Part shown: positions 9,285-18,242 of the stretch, one piece after another
Layout: each line of letters starts with the position of its first letter
How positions within the stretch are numbered: the stretch's first letter is position 1
DNA from: Streptomyces sp. R41
GTDB taxonomy: Bacteria > Actinomycetota > Actinomycetes > Streptomycetales > Streptomycetaceae
DNA length: 64,000 bases
NCBI RefSeq assembly: GCF_041053055.1
Contig: NZ_CP163443.1
Span: forward strand, 4,385,001 to 4,449,000
Reading direction: 5' to 3'
The notes under the pieces: model-generated
The model's input: only the letters and a program-made list of their open reading frames with translations
Told to the model about the DNA's origin: nothing
Database searches by the model: none
Made by a program: the position numbers and the translations under genes

Positions 9285-10412
9285 TCAGGCCCCCGAAGCG
9301 AGCGCCAGGTAAACGGCGGCGAAATCCGTGATGGCGATCAGCTCGGCCAGGGTCTCCAGCTCGCCGCCCTCCTCCGGTTCGAGCTCACTGATCGAGGTGT
9401 CGTGGCTGAGGGCGAGTTCGCGGGCGGCGGGCGCCGCGCTGATTCCGCCGATCGGGCGGTCACGGAGCAGGACCACGCGCGCGTGCAGGGCCTGCGCCTC
9501 CTCGACGCGGTCGCGGAAGAAGTCGTCGGGGTCGGCGCCGGCGGCGAGTGCGCCGGCGAGCAGCACACTGTGGGAGTCGAGTGCCTCGGGGAGCTCGGCG
9601 ATGAGCGCGGGGCGGCCCGCGAGCTCGGCGAGCGCGGCGGTGAAACGGCGGCCCGCGGGACCCGCGGAGGTGCCCTCCGTCCAGATCACCGGGAGGGCTT
9701 CGGCCAGCTCTGCGGCGAGTGTCTTGGCCGGGTTGCTGTAGGTCGCGATGGCCGGGCCGCAGCGCTCGGCGACGTGGTCGAGGCGATTGGCGACCTTCTG
9801 CAGGACCTCGGGTGGGGCCGAGATCAGGCCGGTGCGGTCGAGGAGGGAGAGCAGCGGGGTGAGCAGCGCCCACAGGACGCCGGGCGCGGACGCGGCCAGG
9901 GGTTCGTCCTGCTCGTACGGAGCTGTCGCCATCGGTACGAAGAGGCCGTGCGCGCCGTCGACCGAGTCGGTGAGCGGGGATCGGGCGGGGGCCACGGCGG
10001 CGACGGTGCAGCCGCGCCGGTAGGCCTGCTCGACCAGGAGTTCGAGGCCTGGTTCGGTGCCGTCCGGTGTGGCGACCAGGAGGAGGTCGACCGGGCCCGC
10101 CCAGCCTGGCAGCTCCCAGCGCAGGGCTCCCGCGGCGGGGGCGACACCGGTGGGGGTGAGCCGGGTCAGGGGGCAGCTCGCTCCGGCGAGGGTGCCGAGC
10201 AGTTCGGCGACGCCGGTGGCGGCCATGCCGGGGCCCGCGATCAGGACGGCGCGCGGGCGGCCGTCCGGCTTGAGGTCCGGGATCCCGGCCTCGGTGGCGT
10301 GCCGGACCGCGGTACGTACGCGGGCGCCGGCTTCGGCGGCGCCGCGCAGGAGCGCCCGCCGGTCGGCTCGGGCGAGCGCTTCGGGGTCGTCGAGCAGCGA
10401 TTCGTCGAGCAT
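9285..10412 (-). CDS. SIS-domain protein, phosphoglucose/phosphomannose isomerase-like
   Basis: 375 aa from the ATG at 10412 (MLDESLLDDPEALARADRRA), chosen because CGGAGG lies 9-11 bases upstream; an in-frame ATG 12 codons earlier lacks a site. Two sugar isomerase (SIS) modules can be seen: AVLIAGPGMAATGVAELLGTLAG and later PVIWTEGTSAGPAGRRFTAAL, with a C-terminal isomerase-type tail (DRVEEAQALHARVVLLRDR). In actinobacteria this gene lies between manA and the phosphomannomutase gene, including in M. tuberculosis. The expected role is isomerisation of glucose-6-phosphate and/or mannose-6-phosphate, but the canonical PGI active-site residues are not clearly visible, so substrate is an inference. 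No gap-spanning terminator separates it from manA. Confidence 0.8.
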   Translation of the reverse strand: MLDESLLDDPEALARADRRALLRGAAEAGARVRTAVRHATEAGIPDLKPDGRPRAVLIAGPGMAATGVAELLGTLAGASCPLTRLTPTGVAPAAGALRWELPGWAGPVDLLLVATPDGTEPGLELLVEQAYRRGCTVAAVAPARSPLTDSVDGAHGLFVPMATAPYEQDEPLAASAPGVLWALLTPLLSLLDRTGLISAPPEVLQKVANRLDHVAERCGPAIATYSNPAKTLAAELAEALPVIWTEGTSAGPAGRRFTAALAELAGRPALIAELPEALDSHSVLLAGALAAGADPDDFFRDRVEEAQALHARVVLLRDRPIGGISAAPAARELALSHDTSISELEPEEGGELETLAELIAITDFAAVYLALASGA

Positions 10413-10507
10413 GGGGTCGGCAGCCTCCGATCGCCGGTGTGTCGCCATGGTGCGCCGCGTGGGTGCGCCGCGTCGATGCGTCGCGCAGGCGCGTCGCCTT
10501 GTGTCGC

Positions 10508-10678
10508 TTACGCGGGGCGGCGGGCCTCGTCGACGAGCAGTACGGGGATGCCGTCCCGGACGGGGTAGGCGAGGCCGCAGTCCCCTCCCGTGCAGATCAG
10601 CTCGCTCTCCTGCTCCTTGAGCGGGGCGTGGCAGGCCGGGCAGGCGAGGATCTCCAGGAGGCCGGCTTCGAGCGGCAT
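10508..10678 (-). CDS. Trm112 family protein (small zinc-ribbon-like)
   Basis: 56 aa: [20 protein letters not shown], then one more Cys pair region ([26 protein letters not shown]). The start at 10678 has AAAGGA upstream. CPAC plus CTGGDC form the two halves of a possible zinc site. Trm112-like proteins in bacteria are small conserved proteins of uncertain role; in eukaryotes and archaea Trm112 activates methyltransferases. It sits 95 bases before the SIS gene and downstream of the phosphomannomutase gene on the same strand, a conserved arrangement. Confidence 0.9.
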   Translation of the reverse strand: MPLEAGLLEILACPACHAPLKEQESELICTGGDCGLAYPVRDGIPVLLVDEARRPA

Positions 10679-10896
10679 GGGGTGTCCTTTCGAACGGGTG
10701 GATGCGGCCTGGTCAGAGTACCGCCGGGGCGCGGCGCTGGCTTGTGCGGAGTGCGGTTGCCGGCGCTCGCATGTCCCCGGGGTCGGGGCGGGCGTGGGGG
10801 GACAGCGAACCCGGCGCCTTGCCGGGTGCTGCTCTCTTCGGGACGGGCGCCACCCCTCGCGCCACGCATGTCCACAGCTCGGACGGCTGCGATCCC

Positions 10897-12261
10897 TCAG
10901 CCTCTGATGATTTCCAGGACCTCGTCGCGCACCTTCGCCATCGTCGCCTCGTCGCGTGCCTCCGCGTTCAGACGCAGCAGCGGCTCCGTGTTGGACGGGC
11001 GGACGTTGAACCACCAGTCGTCGGCAGTGACCGTGAGGCCGTCGAGTTCGTCGAATTCGACGCCCTCACGATCCCCGTACGCGGCCTTGATCGCGGCGAG
11101 GCGGGCGGCCTGGTCGTCGACCGTGGAGTTGATCTCGCCGGAGCCGACGTAGCGGTCGTACTCGGCCACGAGCTGGGAGAGCGGGCCGTCCTGGCCGCCG
11201 AGGGCGGCGAGGACATGGAGGGCGGCCAGCATGCCCGTGTCGGCGTTCCAGAAGTCGCGGAAGTAGTAGTGCGCGGAGTGCTCGCCGCCGAAGATCGCGC
11301 CGGTGCGGGCCATCTCGGCCTTGATGAAGGAGTGGCCCACACGGGTGCGGACCGGGTCGCCGCCCTGCTCCCGGACGACCTCCGGGACCGACCAGGACGT
11401 GATCAGGTTGTGGATGACCGTGCCGCCGCCGTGCTTGGCGAGCTCGCGGGAGGCCACCAGCGCGGTGATCGCGGACGGCGAGACCGGCTCGCCGTGCTCG
11501 TCGACGACGAAGCAACGGTCCGCGTCGCCGTCGAAGGCGATGCCGATGTCGGCGCCCTCCTCGCGCACGCGCTTTTGGAGGTCCACGATGTTCGCCGGGT
11601 CGAGGGGGTTGGCCTCGTGGTTGGGGAACGTGCCGTCCAGTTCGAAGTACATGGGGACGAGGTCCAGGGGGAGGCCGGCGAAGACCGTGGGGACCGTGTG
11701 GCCGCCCATGCCGTTGCCCGCGTCGACGACGACCTTGAGGGGGCGGATCGAGGTCAGGTCGACGAGGCCGCGGAGGTATGCCGCGTAATCCTCCAACGTG
11801 TCACGCTGCGTGATCGTTCCCGGCGTCGTGTCCGAGGCCTCCGGGGCGCCCGAGTCGAGCCAGGACTCGACGAGTTCGCGGATCTCCGAGAGGCCGGTGT
11901 CCTGACCGACCGGGGTCGCGCCCGCCCGGCACATCTTGATGCCGTTGTACTGGGCGGGGTTGTGCGAGGCCGTGAACATGGCGCCCGGCAGGTCGAACTC
12001 GCCCGACGCGTAGTAGAGCTGGTCCGTGGAGCACAGGCCGATTTCGGTCACGCGGACACCGCGCGCCGCCGCACCGCGCGCGAAGGCCCGCGACAGCCCG
12101 GGCGACGAGGGCCGCATGTCGTGCCCGATCACGATGGCCTCCGCTCCGGTCACCCGGACGAAGGCCGCTCCGAACAGCTCGGCCAACGACTCGTCCCACT
12201 GATCCGGGACCACACCGCGTACGTCGTACGCCTTCACGAGCTGCGACAGATCAGCAGTCAC
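10897..12261 (-). CDS. manB: phosphomannomutase/phosphoglucomutase
   Basis: 454 aa. The GTG at 12261 ([20 protein letters not shown]) is the start because GGAGGG sits 6 bases ahead; the frame is open 17 codons further. It converts mannose-6-phosphate to mannose-1-phosphate (and likely the glucose analogues). Family landmarks: YDVRG at the N-terminus, the phosphoserine loop [13 protein letters not shown] (Ser99), the Mg site DGDADRC, the sugar-binding [10 protein letters not shown] loop, and the C-terminal phosphate-binding [15 protein letters not shown]. With manA upstream in the pathway and the nucleotidyltransferase at 27324-28406 it would supply GDP-mannose for glycans. Confidence 0.95.
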   Translation of the reverse strand: MTADLSQLVKAYDVRGVVPDQWDESLAELFGAAFVRVTGAEAIVIGHDMRPSSPGLSRAFARGAAARGVRVTEIGLCSTDQLYYASGEFDLPGAMFTASHNPAQYNGIKMCRAGATPVGQDTGLSEIRELVESWLDSGAPEASDTTPGTITQRDTLEDYAAYLRGLVDLTSIRPLKVVVDAGNGMGGHTVPTVFAGLPLDLVPMYFELDGTFPNHEANPLDPANIVDLQKRVREEGADIGIAFDGDADRCFVVDEHGEPVSPSAITALVASRELAKHGGGTVIHNLITSWSVPEVVREQGGDPVRTRVGHSFIKAEMARTGAIFGGEHSAHYYFRDFWNADTGMLAALHVLAALGGQDGPLSQLVAEYDRYVGSGEINSTVDDQAARLAAIKAAYGDREGVEFDELDGLTVTADDWWFNVRPSNTEPLLRLNAEARDEATMAKVRDEVLEIIRG

Positions 12262-12395
12262 GACCAACCCTCCAGAAGTCCACTTCGGTCGCCCCAAACT
12301 ACTCGTCCCCACCGACAGTCCGCTGTCGGGCCTCTGAGCGGACGCACATCCGTCACCTGGGGGAAACGAGGCTCGTCACAACGGCGCCGGGTCCG

Positions 12396-14012
12396 TCAGG
12401 GCAACATCCACTCCAGGACCGGCGAACTCTGCCCCACCACGATCAGACACATGATCAACAGCAGTCCGGCACTCCAGGGCAGCACCTTGCGCAGCAGGTC
12501 GCCCTCGCGGCCCGCGAGCCCGACCGCCGCGCACGCGATGGTCAGGTTCTGCGGCGAGATCATCTTGCCGAGCACACCGCCCGAACTGTTGGCGGCGGCG
12601 AGCAGTTCGGGAGACAGTCCCGACTCCCTGGCCGCGCTCACCTGAAGGGCACCGAAAAGGGCGTTCGCCGAGGTGTCGGAGCCGGAGACGGCCACGCCGA
12701 ACCAGCCCAGAACGGGGGACAGGAAGGCGAGCCCCGCGCCGGCCGCCGCCACGAAGTGGCCGATCGTGGCGGCCTGTCCGGAGAGGTTCATGACGTAGGC
12801 GAGGGCCAGCACGGACGTCACGGTGAGGATCGCGAACCTCAACTCGTGCACGGTGGCCGCCCATTCCCCGACGGCCACGCGCGCGTGCACCCCGAGGACG
12901 ACGGCCGTGCACAGCCCGGCGAGGAGCACGAGGGTGCCGCCGGTCGACACCAGAGGCAGCGTGAAGACATTGCCGCCGACCGGTTCGCCGTCCGGGTTCA
13001 CGACATTCAGGAACGGCCAGTCGAAGACGCGCGTCGCCTTCGCCAGCCAGTCCTTCACCGCCGGTATCTGCGCGATCGAGAAGATGGCGACGATCAGGGC
13101 GTACGGGGCGTAGGCGCGCACGACTTCGGGGCGCGGGTCCTCCTCGTCCAGGTCCTCGCTGCGTACACCGGTCAGGACCGCGGCCCGTACGGGCTCGGCG
13201 GCGGGCCTGCGGGCGTGCGGTACGGCGACCAGGGCGGCCGCGCCCGCCAAGGAGGCGCCGATGTCGGCGAGTTGCGCGGAGACGTAGTTCGAGGCGGCGA
13301 ACTGGGCGGCGGCGAAGGCGACTCCGCACACCAGGGCGGGCACCCAGGTCTCGCGCAGCCCGCGCCGGCCGTCGACCAGGCCGACGAGTACGAGGGGCAC
13401 GACCAGGGCCAGCAGTGGGGTCTGGCGGCCTACTACGGAGGCGACGGAATCCAGCGGCAGGCCCGTGACTTGGGCGAGCGTGACGACCGGTGTGCCCATC
13501 GCGCCGAAGGCGACCGGCGCAGTGTTGGCGACGAGCGCGACGACCGCCGCTCGCACCGGGTCGAAGCCGAGCGCGACCAGCATCACGGAGCAGATCGCGA
13601 CGGGCGCGCCGAAGCCCGCGAGGGCTTCCAGGAGCGCGCCGAAGCAGAAGGCGACCACGAGCGCCTGGATGCGCGGATCGTCGGACAGCCGCCCGAACGA
13701 GCGGCGCAGGATGTCGAAATGCCGGGTGCGGACCGTCATCCGGTACACCCACAGCGCGTTGACGACGATCCACAGAATGGGGAAGAGGCCGAAGACGGCG
13801 CCCTGGGCGGCACTGGAGAACGTCTGGCCGACCGGCATGCCGTACGCGAGGCAGGCGACCACAACGGCCGCCAGCAGACCGATGAGCCCGGCCAGGTGCG
13901 CCTTCATGCGGACGCCGCCGAGCAGGACCAGCACGATGACGAGGGGCAGGGCAGCGACTAGGGCGGACAGGCCGAGCGAGCCGGCGACGGGTTCCAGTTC
14001 CTGGACGTACAC
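12396..14012 (-). CDS. lldP: L-lactate permease (LctP family)
   Basis: 538 aa, GTG start at 14012 with GGGGAGG 7 bases upstream. About 13 hydrophobic segments cover the whole length. Typical LctP features: the N-terminal LPLVIVLVLLGGVRMKAHLAGLIGLL, the conserved FGALLEALAGFGAPVAI loop, NTAPVAFGAMGTPVVTLAQVTGL, and the C-terminal GVAVSGSDTSANALFGALQ plus NSSGGVLGKMISPQNLTIACAAVG. It probably imports L-lactate or glycolate by proton symport in the cytoplasmic membrane. No lactate dehydrogenase gene is next to it. It is separated from the phosphomannomutase gene by about 130 bases. Confidence 0.95.
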   Translation of the reverse strand: MYVQELEPVAGSLGLSALVAALPLVIVLVLLGGVRMKAHLAGLIGLLAAVVVACLAYGMPVGQTFSSAAQGAVFGLFPILWIVVNALWVYRMTVRTRHFDILRRSFGRLSDDPRIQALVVAFCFGALLEALAGFGAPVAICSVMLVALGFDPVRAAVVALVANTAPVAFGAMGTPVVTLAQVTGLPLDSVASVVGRQTPLLALVVPLVLVGLVDGRRGLRETWVPALVCGVAFAAAQFAASNYVSAQLADIGASLAGAAALVAVPHARRPAAEPVRAAVLTGVRSEDLDEEDPRPEVVRAYAPYALIVAIFSIAQIPAVKDWLAKATRVFDWPFLNVVNPDGEPVGGNVFTLPLVSTGGTLVLLAGLCTAVVLGVHARVAVGEWAATVHELRFAILTVTSVLALAYVMNLSGQAATIGHFVAAAGAGLAFLSPVLGWFGVAVSGSDTSANALFGALQVSAARESGLSPELLAAANSSGGVLGKMISPQNLTIACAAVGLAGREGDLLRKVLPWSAGLLLIMCLIVVGQSSPVLEWMLP

Positions 14013-14195
14013 GGGCGCCTCCCCGGTTTCCGTGATGCGGAAAGCGATTTCTCACGGCAAACGGAATGGTCGTGTCCGCGACAACTTCACGTCAATGGGT
14101 GTGCGTCGCTCGATGAAATCGGCGTACGGGAAACCCACGTACCGGGATGGCGCACGCAGGCGCGGGGAAACGGCGCACGGACGAGTGCGGGGCGC

Positions 14196-14576
14196 TCAGT
14201 TGTCCGGCGAGCGCAGCACCCGGAGATGGCCGCGGCGCGCGACCTCCATCGGGTCCGCCGAGCGGGCGCTGCCCGAGCCACCGGCCTCCGCGGCGCGCTG
14301 CTGCGGTCGGGCCGCCTCGCGCACCGCGTTGGCGAGCGCTTCCAGATCGTCACCGCTGGGGCGGGAGGGACCCGAGGCGTCGGCGAGCCGGACGACCTCC
14401 CAGCCGCGCGGCGCGGTGAGGCGCTCGGAGTGCTCGGCACACAGGTCGTAGCAGTGGGGTTCGGCGTAGGTGGCGAGCGGGCCGAGGACCGCGGTCGAGT
14501 CGGCATAGACGTACGTCAGCGTCGCGACGGCGGGACGGCCGCAAGCGGTGCGCGAACAGCGACGTACAGGGCTCAC
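14196..14576 (-). CDS. DUF3499 family protein
   Basis: 126 aa from the GTG at 14576 (VSPVRRCSRTACGRPAVATL); the frame is open further upstream but the family begins here. There are two Cys pairs or His/Cys clusters, CSRTACGRPA and PHCYDLCAEHSERL, which resemble a small zinc-binding site. The domain covers the first 75 residues, and the tail is a variable Ala/Arg-rich stretch. Function is unknown. No strong ribosome site precedes the start. In actinobacteria this family is encoded next to the phosphomannomutase and the metallopeptidase-like gene, as here. Confidence 0.85.
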   Translation of the reverse strand: MSPVRRCSRTACGRPAVATLTYVYADSTAVLGPLATYAEPHCYDLCAEHSERLTAPRGWEVVRLADASGPSRPSGDDLEALANAVREAARPQQRAAEAGGSGSARSADPMEVARRGHLRVLRSPDN

Positions 14577-15063
14577 GACGTTGGACGGTACCGCACTCTT
14601 GAGCGGGCCGCGACGACTCTCCCCCAGGTCACCCCACCGTGTCGTGCCGTGAGGCGGCCCACACAGAGCTCCGAACATCCTGCCCTGACCTGGGGCGACA
14701 TCACGTTCCGAGATCCCGAACGGACCTGAATCCGGTCACCACTTGGCGCAAACCACGTCAATTGCCATGTGAGCGGCGGTCTTGGAGGGATACGGAATCG
14801 AGCCCAACCTTGGCTGGAATGGTCATCGAGCGACATCGCACATGATCACCGGACTTCGTACCGTCGGCGTGATCACCGGACTTCGTGCCGTCGGCATGAT
14901 CACGGGACTTCCTACCGTCGACGTGATCATCGGGCTTTGTGCCGTCGACGTGATCACCGGGCTTCCTGCTGTCGGCATGATCACCGGGCTCGCGCCGCCG
15001 GGGCGCGGGCGGCCGCGTGGGGGCCGGGCACCCGGACCACACGGGGACTACTCTTCGTCAGTG
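14577..15063. promoter_or_regulatory. divergent intergenic region with tandem repeat
   Basis: 487 bases between the divergent DUF3499 and metallopeptidase-like genes. The right half holds the 27-bp tandem repeat listed separately; the left half (14577-14840) shows nothing I can name. Weak open frames run through the repeat on both strands because the period is a multiple of three; I do not treat them as genes. Confidence 0.5.
14844..14993. repeat. 27-bp tandem repeat, about 5.5 copies
   Basis: Units begin with GATCACCGG and end GTCGGCRT or GTCGACGT, at 14844, 14871, 14898, 14925, 14952 and a partial copy at 14979. Unit core: GATCACCGGACTTCGTGCC. Copies differ at a few positions, mainly transitions. 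Each junction makes TGATCA-like palindromic steps. The 27-base period keeps reading frames open, giving 9-residue repeats such as VITGLRAVG in one frame. It ends 70 bases before the metallopeptidase-like start. Confidence 0.95.
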
Positions 15064-15513
15064 ATGGACAACCCCGTACAGCCCCGCGCCGCCGCACCCG
15101 GGCCCCGCCGTCGTGACCGCCATGGCAGGGGCATGCGCGGCCCCGTCGCGCCGCCCCAGGTGCCGCTCTCCGCGAGCCGCGCCGAGGTGTTCGCGGACCT
15201 CGTGCAGGACTCCGTGGAGCGACTGGAGCGGCGCTGGCCGCAGCTCGCCGACATCGACTTCCTGGTCCTCGAAGTGCCCCGCCTGGAGGGCTCGGGCGAG
15301 GGCTGGAGCGACGAGGCGGTGCCCCTGGGCGGCACGATCCCGGCGCGCGAGGGCCGGCCCGCGCGCGTGGTCGTCTACCGCCGCCCGGTCGAGATCCGCA
15401 CCAAGGGTCGTGACGAGCGCGCCGCCCTGGTGCACGAGGTCGTCGTGGAGCAGGTCGCGGAGGTGCTCGGGCTGACGCCGGAGACGGTGGATCCGCGGTA
15501 CGGCGAGGACTGA
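15064..15513 (+). CDS. metallopeptidase-like (zincin-1 family) protein with incomplete zinc motif
   Basis: 149 aa from the ATG at 15064 (MDNPVQPRAAAPGPRRRDRH); a GTG one codon earlier is possible. After a basic, Pro-rich N-terminal 40 residues comes the conserved domain: RAEVFADLVQDSVERLERRW, IDFLVLEVPRLEG, RVVVYRRPVEIR and RAALVHEVVVEQVAEVLGLTPE. The last block aligns with the HExxH helix of the family, but here reads HEVVV, so the second zinc His is missing. It is probably not an active zinc protease, or uses a different site. In M. tuberculosis the homologous position lies beside whiB2. No membrane segment is seen. Confidence 0.8.
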   Translation: MDNPVQPRAAAPGPRRRDRHGRGMRGPVAPPQVPLSASRAEVFADLVQDSVERLERRWPQLADIDFLVLEVPRLEGSGEGWSDEAVPLGGTIPAREGRPARVVVYRRPVEIRTKGRDERAALVHEVVVEQVAEVLGLTPETVDPRYGED

Positions 15514-15582
15514 ACCACCGGGTCCTCGTGCAAGGCCCGGCGGATCACTACCCCATGGGCCGTCGTGCCGGCCCGCAGATCA

Positions 15583-16667
15583 CTACTGACGTTGTCGCTG
15601 TGATGTCGTCAAGGTGAGGCCGGTTTCGGCGAGGCATCCGTCGATGCGCTTGCTGCGGTACTGAATCTGGCGGAGACCGTGCCGAAGCGTGCTGATGAGG
15701 TGGTCGGGGTCGGTGAAGGCGGTGTTGGTCTGGCTGCTGCGCCGCAGCAGGGACCAGATGCCCTCGACGGGGTTGAGGTCGGGTGCGTAGGCCGGCAGAA
15801 AGTAGCAGGTGATCCAGTCGTGGGTGTCGATGAACTCCCGTAATCGGCGGTCTTTGTGGACGTTGAGGTTGTCCCACACCAGCACGATCGGTGCGCCGAG
15901 TTGCCGGTGGGCGGCGATGAGCAGGTCGCGATAGTCGGTCCAGGTGAAACTGCGTCTGCCACCGCGTTTGTGATCGAGATGCCGTTTGGGCCGGTAGATC
16001 AGCCGTGAGTGTTCGCCCTGCTTGTAGCAGGCGAGCGCGGCAACGGAGAAGCGGCGCTGGGAGCGTCCCCGGACCCGGATGACGGGTGTGTGGCCGCGTC
16101 GGGCCCAGGTCCGTGCGGTGGGCGGCGTCATCGAGAACCCGGCTTCGTCTTCGAAGCACAGCCAGGCGTCGAGCGCCGCCACGGCCCTTCCACCTGCGGC
16201 CAGGTCTCCTTCACCCAGCCCGCCACGGCCTCCTCGTCGCGCTCGATGGCTCGGCGGGCTGGGACCTGGTGACTGAAGCCGTGCCGGTGCAGCATCCGCG
16301 CGATCGCCGACAGCGTCATGCTTTTGTGGAACCGGCGCCCGATCAGCGTCTTGATCCGCGCCAGCGTCCACGTCTGGTCCGGCCAGCCATGGGCGACCGG
16401 CCCTTTGGCCAGCTCCTGCTCGAGCACGGCGAACAGCTTCTCGCTCAGCTTGGGCAGCGATACCGGTCCGGCAGACCGCAGCCCCTCCGCGCCGGCGTCG
16501 TGCCAGGCCCGGCGCCAGCGCTGCACCGAGCGCACACTCACCCGTAATTCCTTGGCGACCTCGGCGGTGGAGGCACCGACTGCGAAGCGCTCCGCGGCCT
16601 CCAGCCGGATCCGCTCGCGAAACGCCTGCCGTTCAGGCGTCAGCCCACCACCCTGCGGATATCTCAC
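15583..16667 (-). CDS. IS630 family transposase, two overlapping frames (-1 frameshift)
   Basis: DDE transposase split in two frames. The first (16667 down to 16128) starts MRYPQGGGLTPERQAFRERI, has a helix-turn-helix (VGASTAEVAKELRVSVRSVQ RWRRAW) and winged-helix region, and ends out of frame after WVKETWPQVEGPW. The second (open from 16371 to 15583) carries the catalytic core: Asp in WLCFEDEAGFS, Asp in VLVWDNLNVHKD, Glu in LNPVEGIWSLL. Shifting back one base around 16180 (GAA GGG CCG TGG to GTG GCG GCG) joins ...PQVEGP to VAALDAWLCF. Streptomyces IS630 members are often made through such frameshifting, so this need not be damage, although no textbook slippery heptamer is evident. Its stop codon lies within the left inverted-repeat region. 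Confidence 0.88.
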
Positions 16668-16732
16668 ACAACCGGCATACCGCGACGATCACACATCGTC
16701 ATCCCTCAACGACATCACGCCGCAAAAGTCAG
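15586..16732 (-). mobile_element. IS630-family insertion sequence, apparently complete
   Basis: The element spans 1147 bp between two TA dinucleotides (15584-15585 and 16733-16734), the expected IS630/Tc1 target duplication. The ends are imperfect inverted repeats: left CTGACGTTGTCGCTGTGATG..., right complement CTGACTTTTGCGGCGTGATG..., about 75% identical over 29 bases with GTGATGTCGT fully shared. Inside is one transposase in two overlapping frames on the reverse strand. The right end lies 13 bases from the stop codon of the DUF5719 gene, so the insertion spared both neighbours. Confidence 0.9.
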
Positions 16733-16745
16733 TAACAGTGGCTCG

Positions 16746-18242
16746 CTACTTCAGTAGCACCGAAAGATCCTGTTCCGCCTCCGGCACCGCCACCGTCCCG
16801 CGGTCGTCGGGGAGCGTCTGGATCGTGAAGCCGGGGACGCCCTCTTCGGTGGCCGCGAGCATCCGGGAGGCGTAGACGGGGCCTCCGGAGACCGGCTCGA
16901 CCGTGAGCGCGTACGTCCCCTTGAGGCCGCTCGGGACCGGTGCCTCGACGTTCTGCGTCGTGCCGCCCTTGATCGTGAACGTCTTCGTCACGGCCGTGCC
17001 GCCCTCGCTGCCCGCGGACGCGGTGACCTTGACCTGGGCGGCGCGGCCGGGGGCGGCCAAGGCGAGCGTGGAGCCCTTGGAACTGTTGTCGGCGACCGTC
17101 GCGCGCGCGGAGACCGGGCTGGTGGCGGGGATGAACGCGGTCTCCTGCTTGTCGCCCTTGCCGCGCACGACGCGCAGGGCCGCGACGACCGGCACCGATG
17201 TGCCGGTGGGCGTGAGCACCAGGGAGCCCGCTTCGCCCCGGGTGACGTCGCCGAGGTCTATCGCGGCTGTCATGCCGGACTTCACGTGCAGCGTCTCGTT
17301 CCCCGCGGGAGTGATCAGCCCGGAGGGTGAGGCGAGGCGCACCTTCAGGTCGGCGTCGGCGTCGCCGGGCACGAAGGCGACCAGCCGCACGGACGTGGCG
17401 TCCTTCGGGATGCCCGGCAGGACGAGGCTGCCGGCGGGGTCCGTGGAGGCGGCCAACCAGTCGCCGCCGAGCTTGTCGTCCAGGGCCTGCACGGCGGCTC
17501 CGACGCGGCCGCTGCGGACCTTCACATGCACGGTGAGGTTGGACTGCGGGTCGTCCGTGAGCGTGTTCAGCAGGATCGGCTCGCTGGAGTGGGGCTGGAC
17601 CGTGATCCCGTCGCCCACCGTGGACTTGAGGGTGCCGTCCTTGCCGTACAGCTCGATGTCGACGACGGCGGCGGAGTCGTCGGGGTTGGTCAGGTGCACG
17701 TAGTCGGTGCGCTCGGCGGCGGTGCTGGCGCCCGGGAACCAGAACTCGGTGTCCGGGGCGGTGCAGTTGGTGCCGAGCAGACCGCGCCCGGTGCCCGCGG
17801 CGACCTCGGTGGTCTCCTGGACGGTCCAGCCTGGCGCGAACTTGCCCTCGGCGGTGCCGACGAGTGCGGGCGCCTCGGCGCCCGCACTGTCACCGGTGGC
17901 CGGCTTGCCGGGCTCCTTGGGTTCCACGACGGGCTTGTCGGCCTTCTTGCCGCTCTTCTGGCCGCCGGTCCCGTCCCCCGACTCCTCGGTCGCCGCCTGG
18001 AGTTCGGCCTTGCCGTCGGCGCTCGTGCCCTTCGAGACGGGTGTGAACGACGTGTACGCGGTGTCCGCGATGTCGGAGGTGCTCGGCTGCGGGCAGAGCA
18101 GGCTGGTGCGCTCCACGGGCAGCCGCGCGGCCGCCTTGGCGGTGTGCTCGCCGGAGGCGGACGGCTCGGAGAGCGTGGCGAATCCGGTGACGGCGGCGAG
18201 CGCGGTCGCGCCGGCGATCAGGGACAGGGTGGTGCGGTTCAC
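16746..18242 (-). CDS. DUF5719 family secreted/membrane-anchored protein
   Basis: 498 aa, GTG start overlapping the upstream glycosyltransferase stop by four bases (GTGA), so translation is probably coupled. The N-terminus MNRTTLSLIAGATALAAVTGF is a membrane anchor or signal sequence. It is followed by a Gly/Lys/Glu-rich linker (about 75-125) and then a long extracellular beta-rich region with repeated TDYVHLTNPDDSAAVVDIELYG-type modules. There are two Cys (SLLCPQP, GTNCTAP). The function is unknown. The fixed coupling to the 1216-aa glycosyltransferase suggests a partner acting outside the membrane. An IS630 element sits 13 bases after its stop. Confidence 0.85.
   Translation of the reverse strand: MNRTTLSLIAGATALAAVTGFATLSEPSASGEHTAKAAARLPVERTSLLCPQPSTSDIADTAYTSFTPVSKGTSADGKAELQAATEESGDGTGGQKSGKKADKPVVEPKEPGKPATGDSAGAEAPALVGTAEGKFAPGWTVQETTEVAAGTGRGLLGTNCTAPDTEFWFPGASTAAERTDYVHLTNPDDSAAVVDIELYGKDGTLKSTVGDGITVQPHSSEPILLNTLTDDPQSNLTVHVKVRSGRVGAAVQALDDKLGGDWLAASTDPAGSLVLPGIPKDATSVRLVAFVPGDADADLKVRLASPSGLITPAGNETLHVKSGMTAAIDLGDVTRGEAGSLVLTPTGTSVPVVAALRVVRGKGDKQETAFIPATSPVSARATVADNSSKGSTLALAAPGRAAQVKVTASAGSEGGTAVTKTFTIKGGTTQNVEAPVPSGLKGTYALTVEPVSGGPVYASRMLAATEEGVPGFTIQTLPDDRGTVAVPEAEQDLSVLLK

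Noticed and set aside
14844..14993. CRISPR array
   Set aside because: The 27-bp units are directly adjacent with no unique spacers, and no cas genes are nearby.
14782..15063. N-terminal extension of the metallopeptidase-like protein through the repeat
   Set aside because: The frame is open only because the repeat has a 27-base period. The family domain begins after 15064, and a repeat-encoded N-terminus is not expected.
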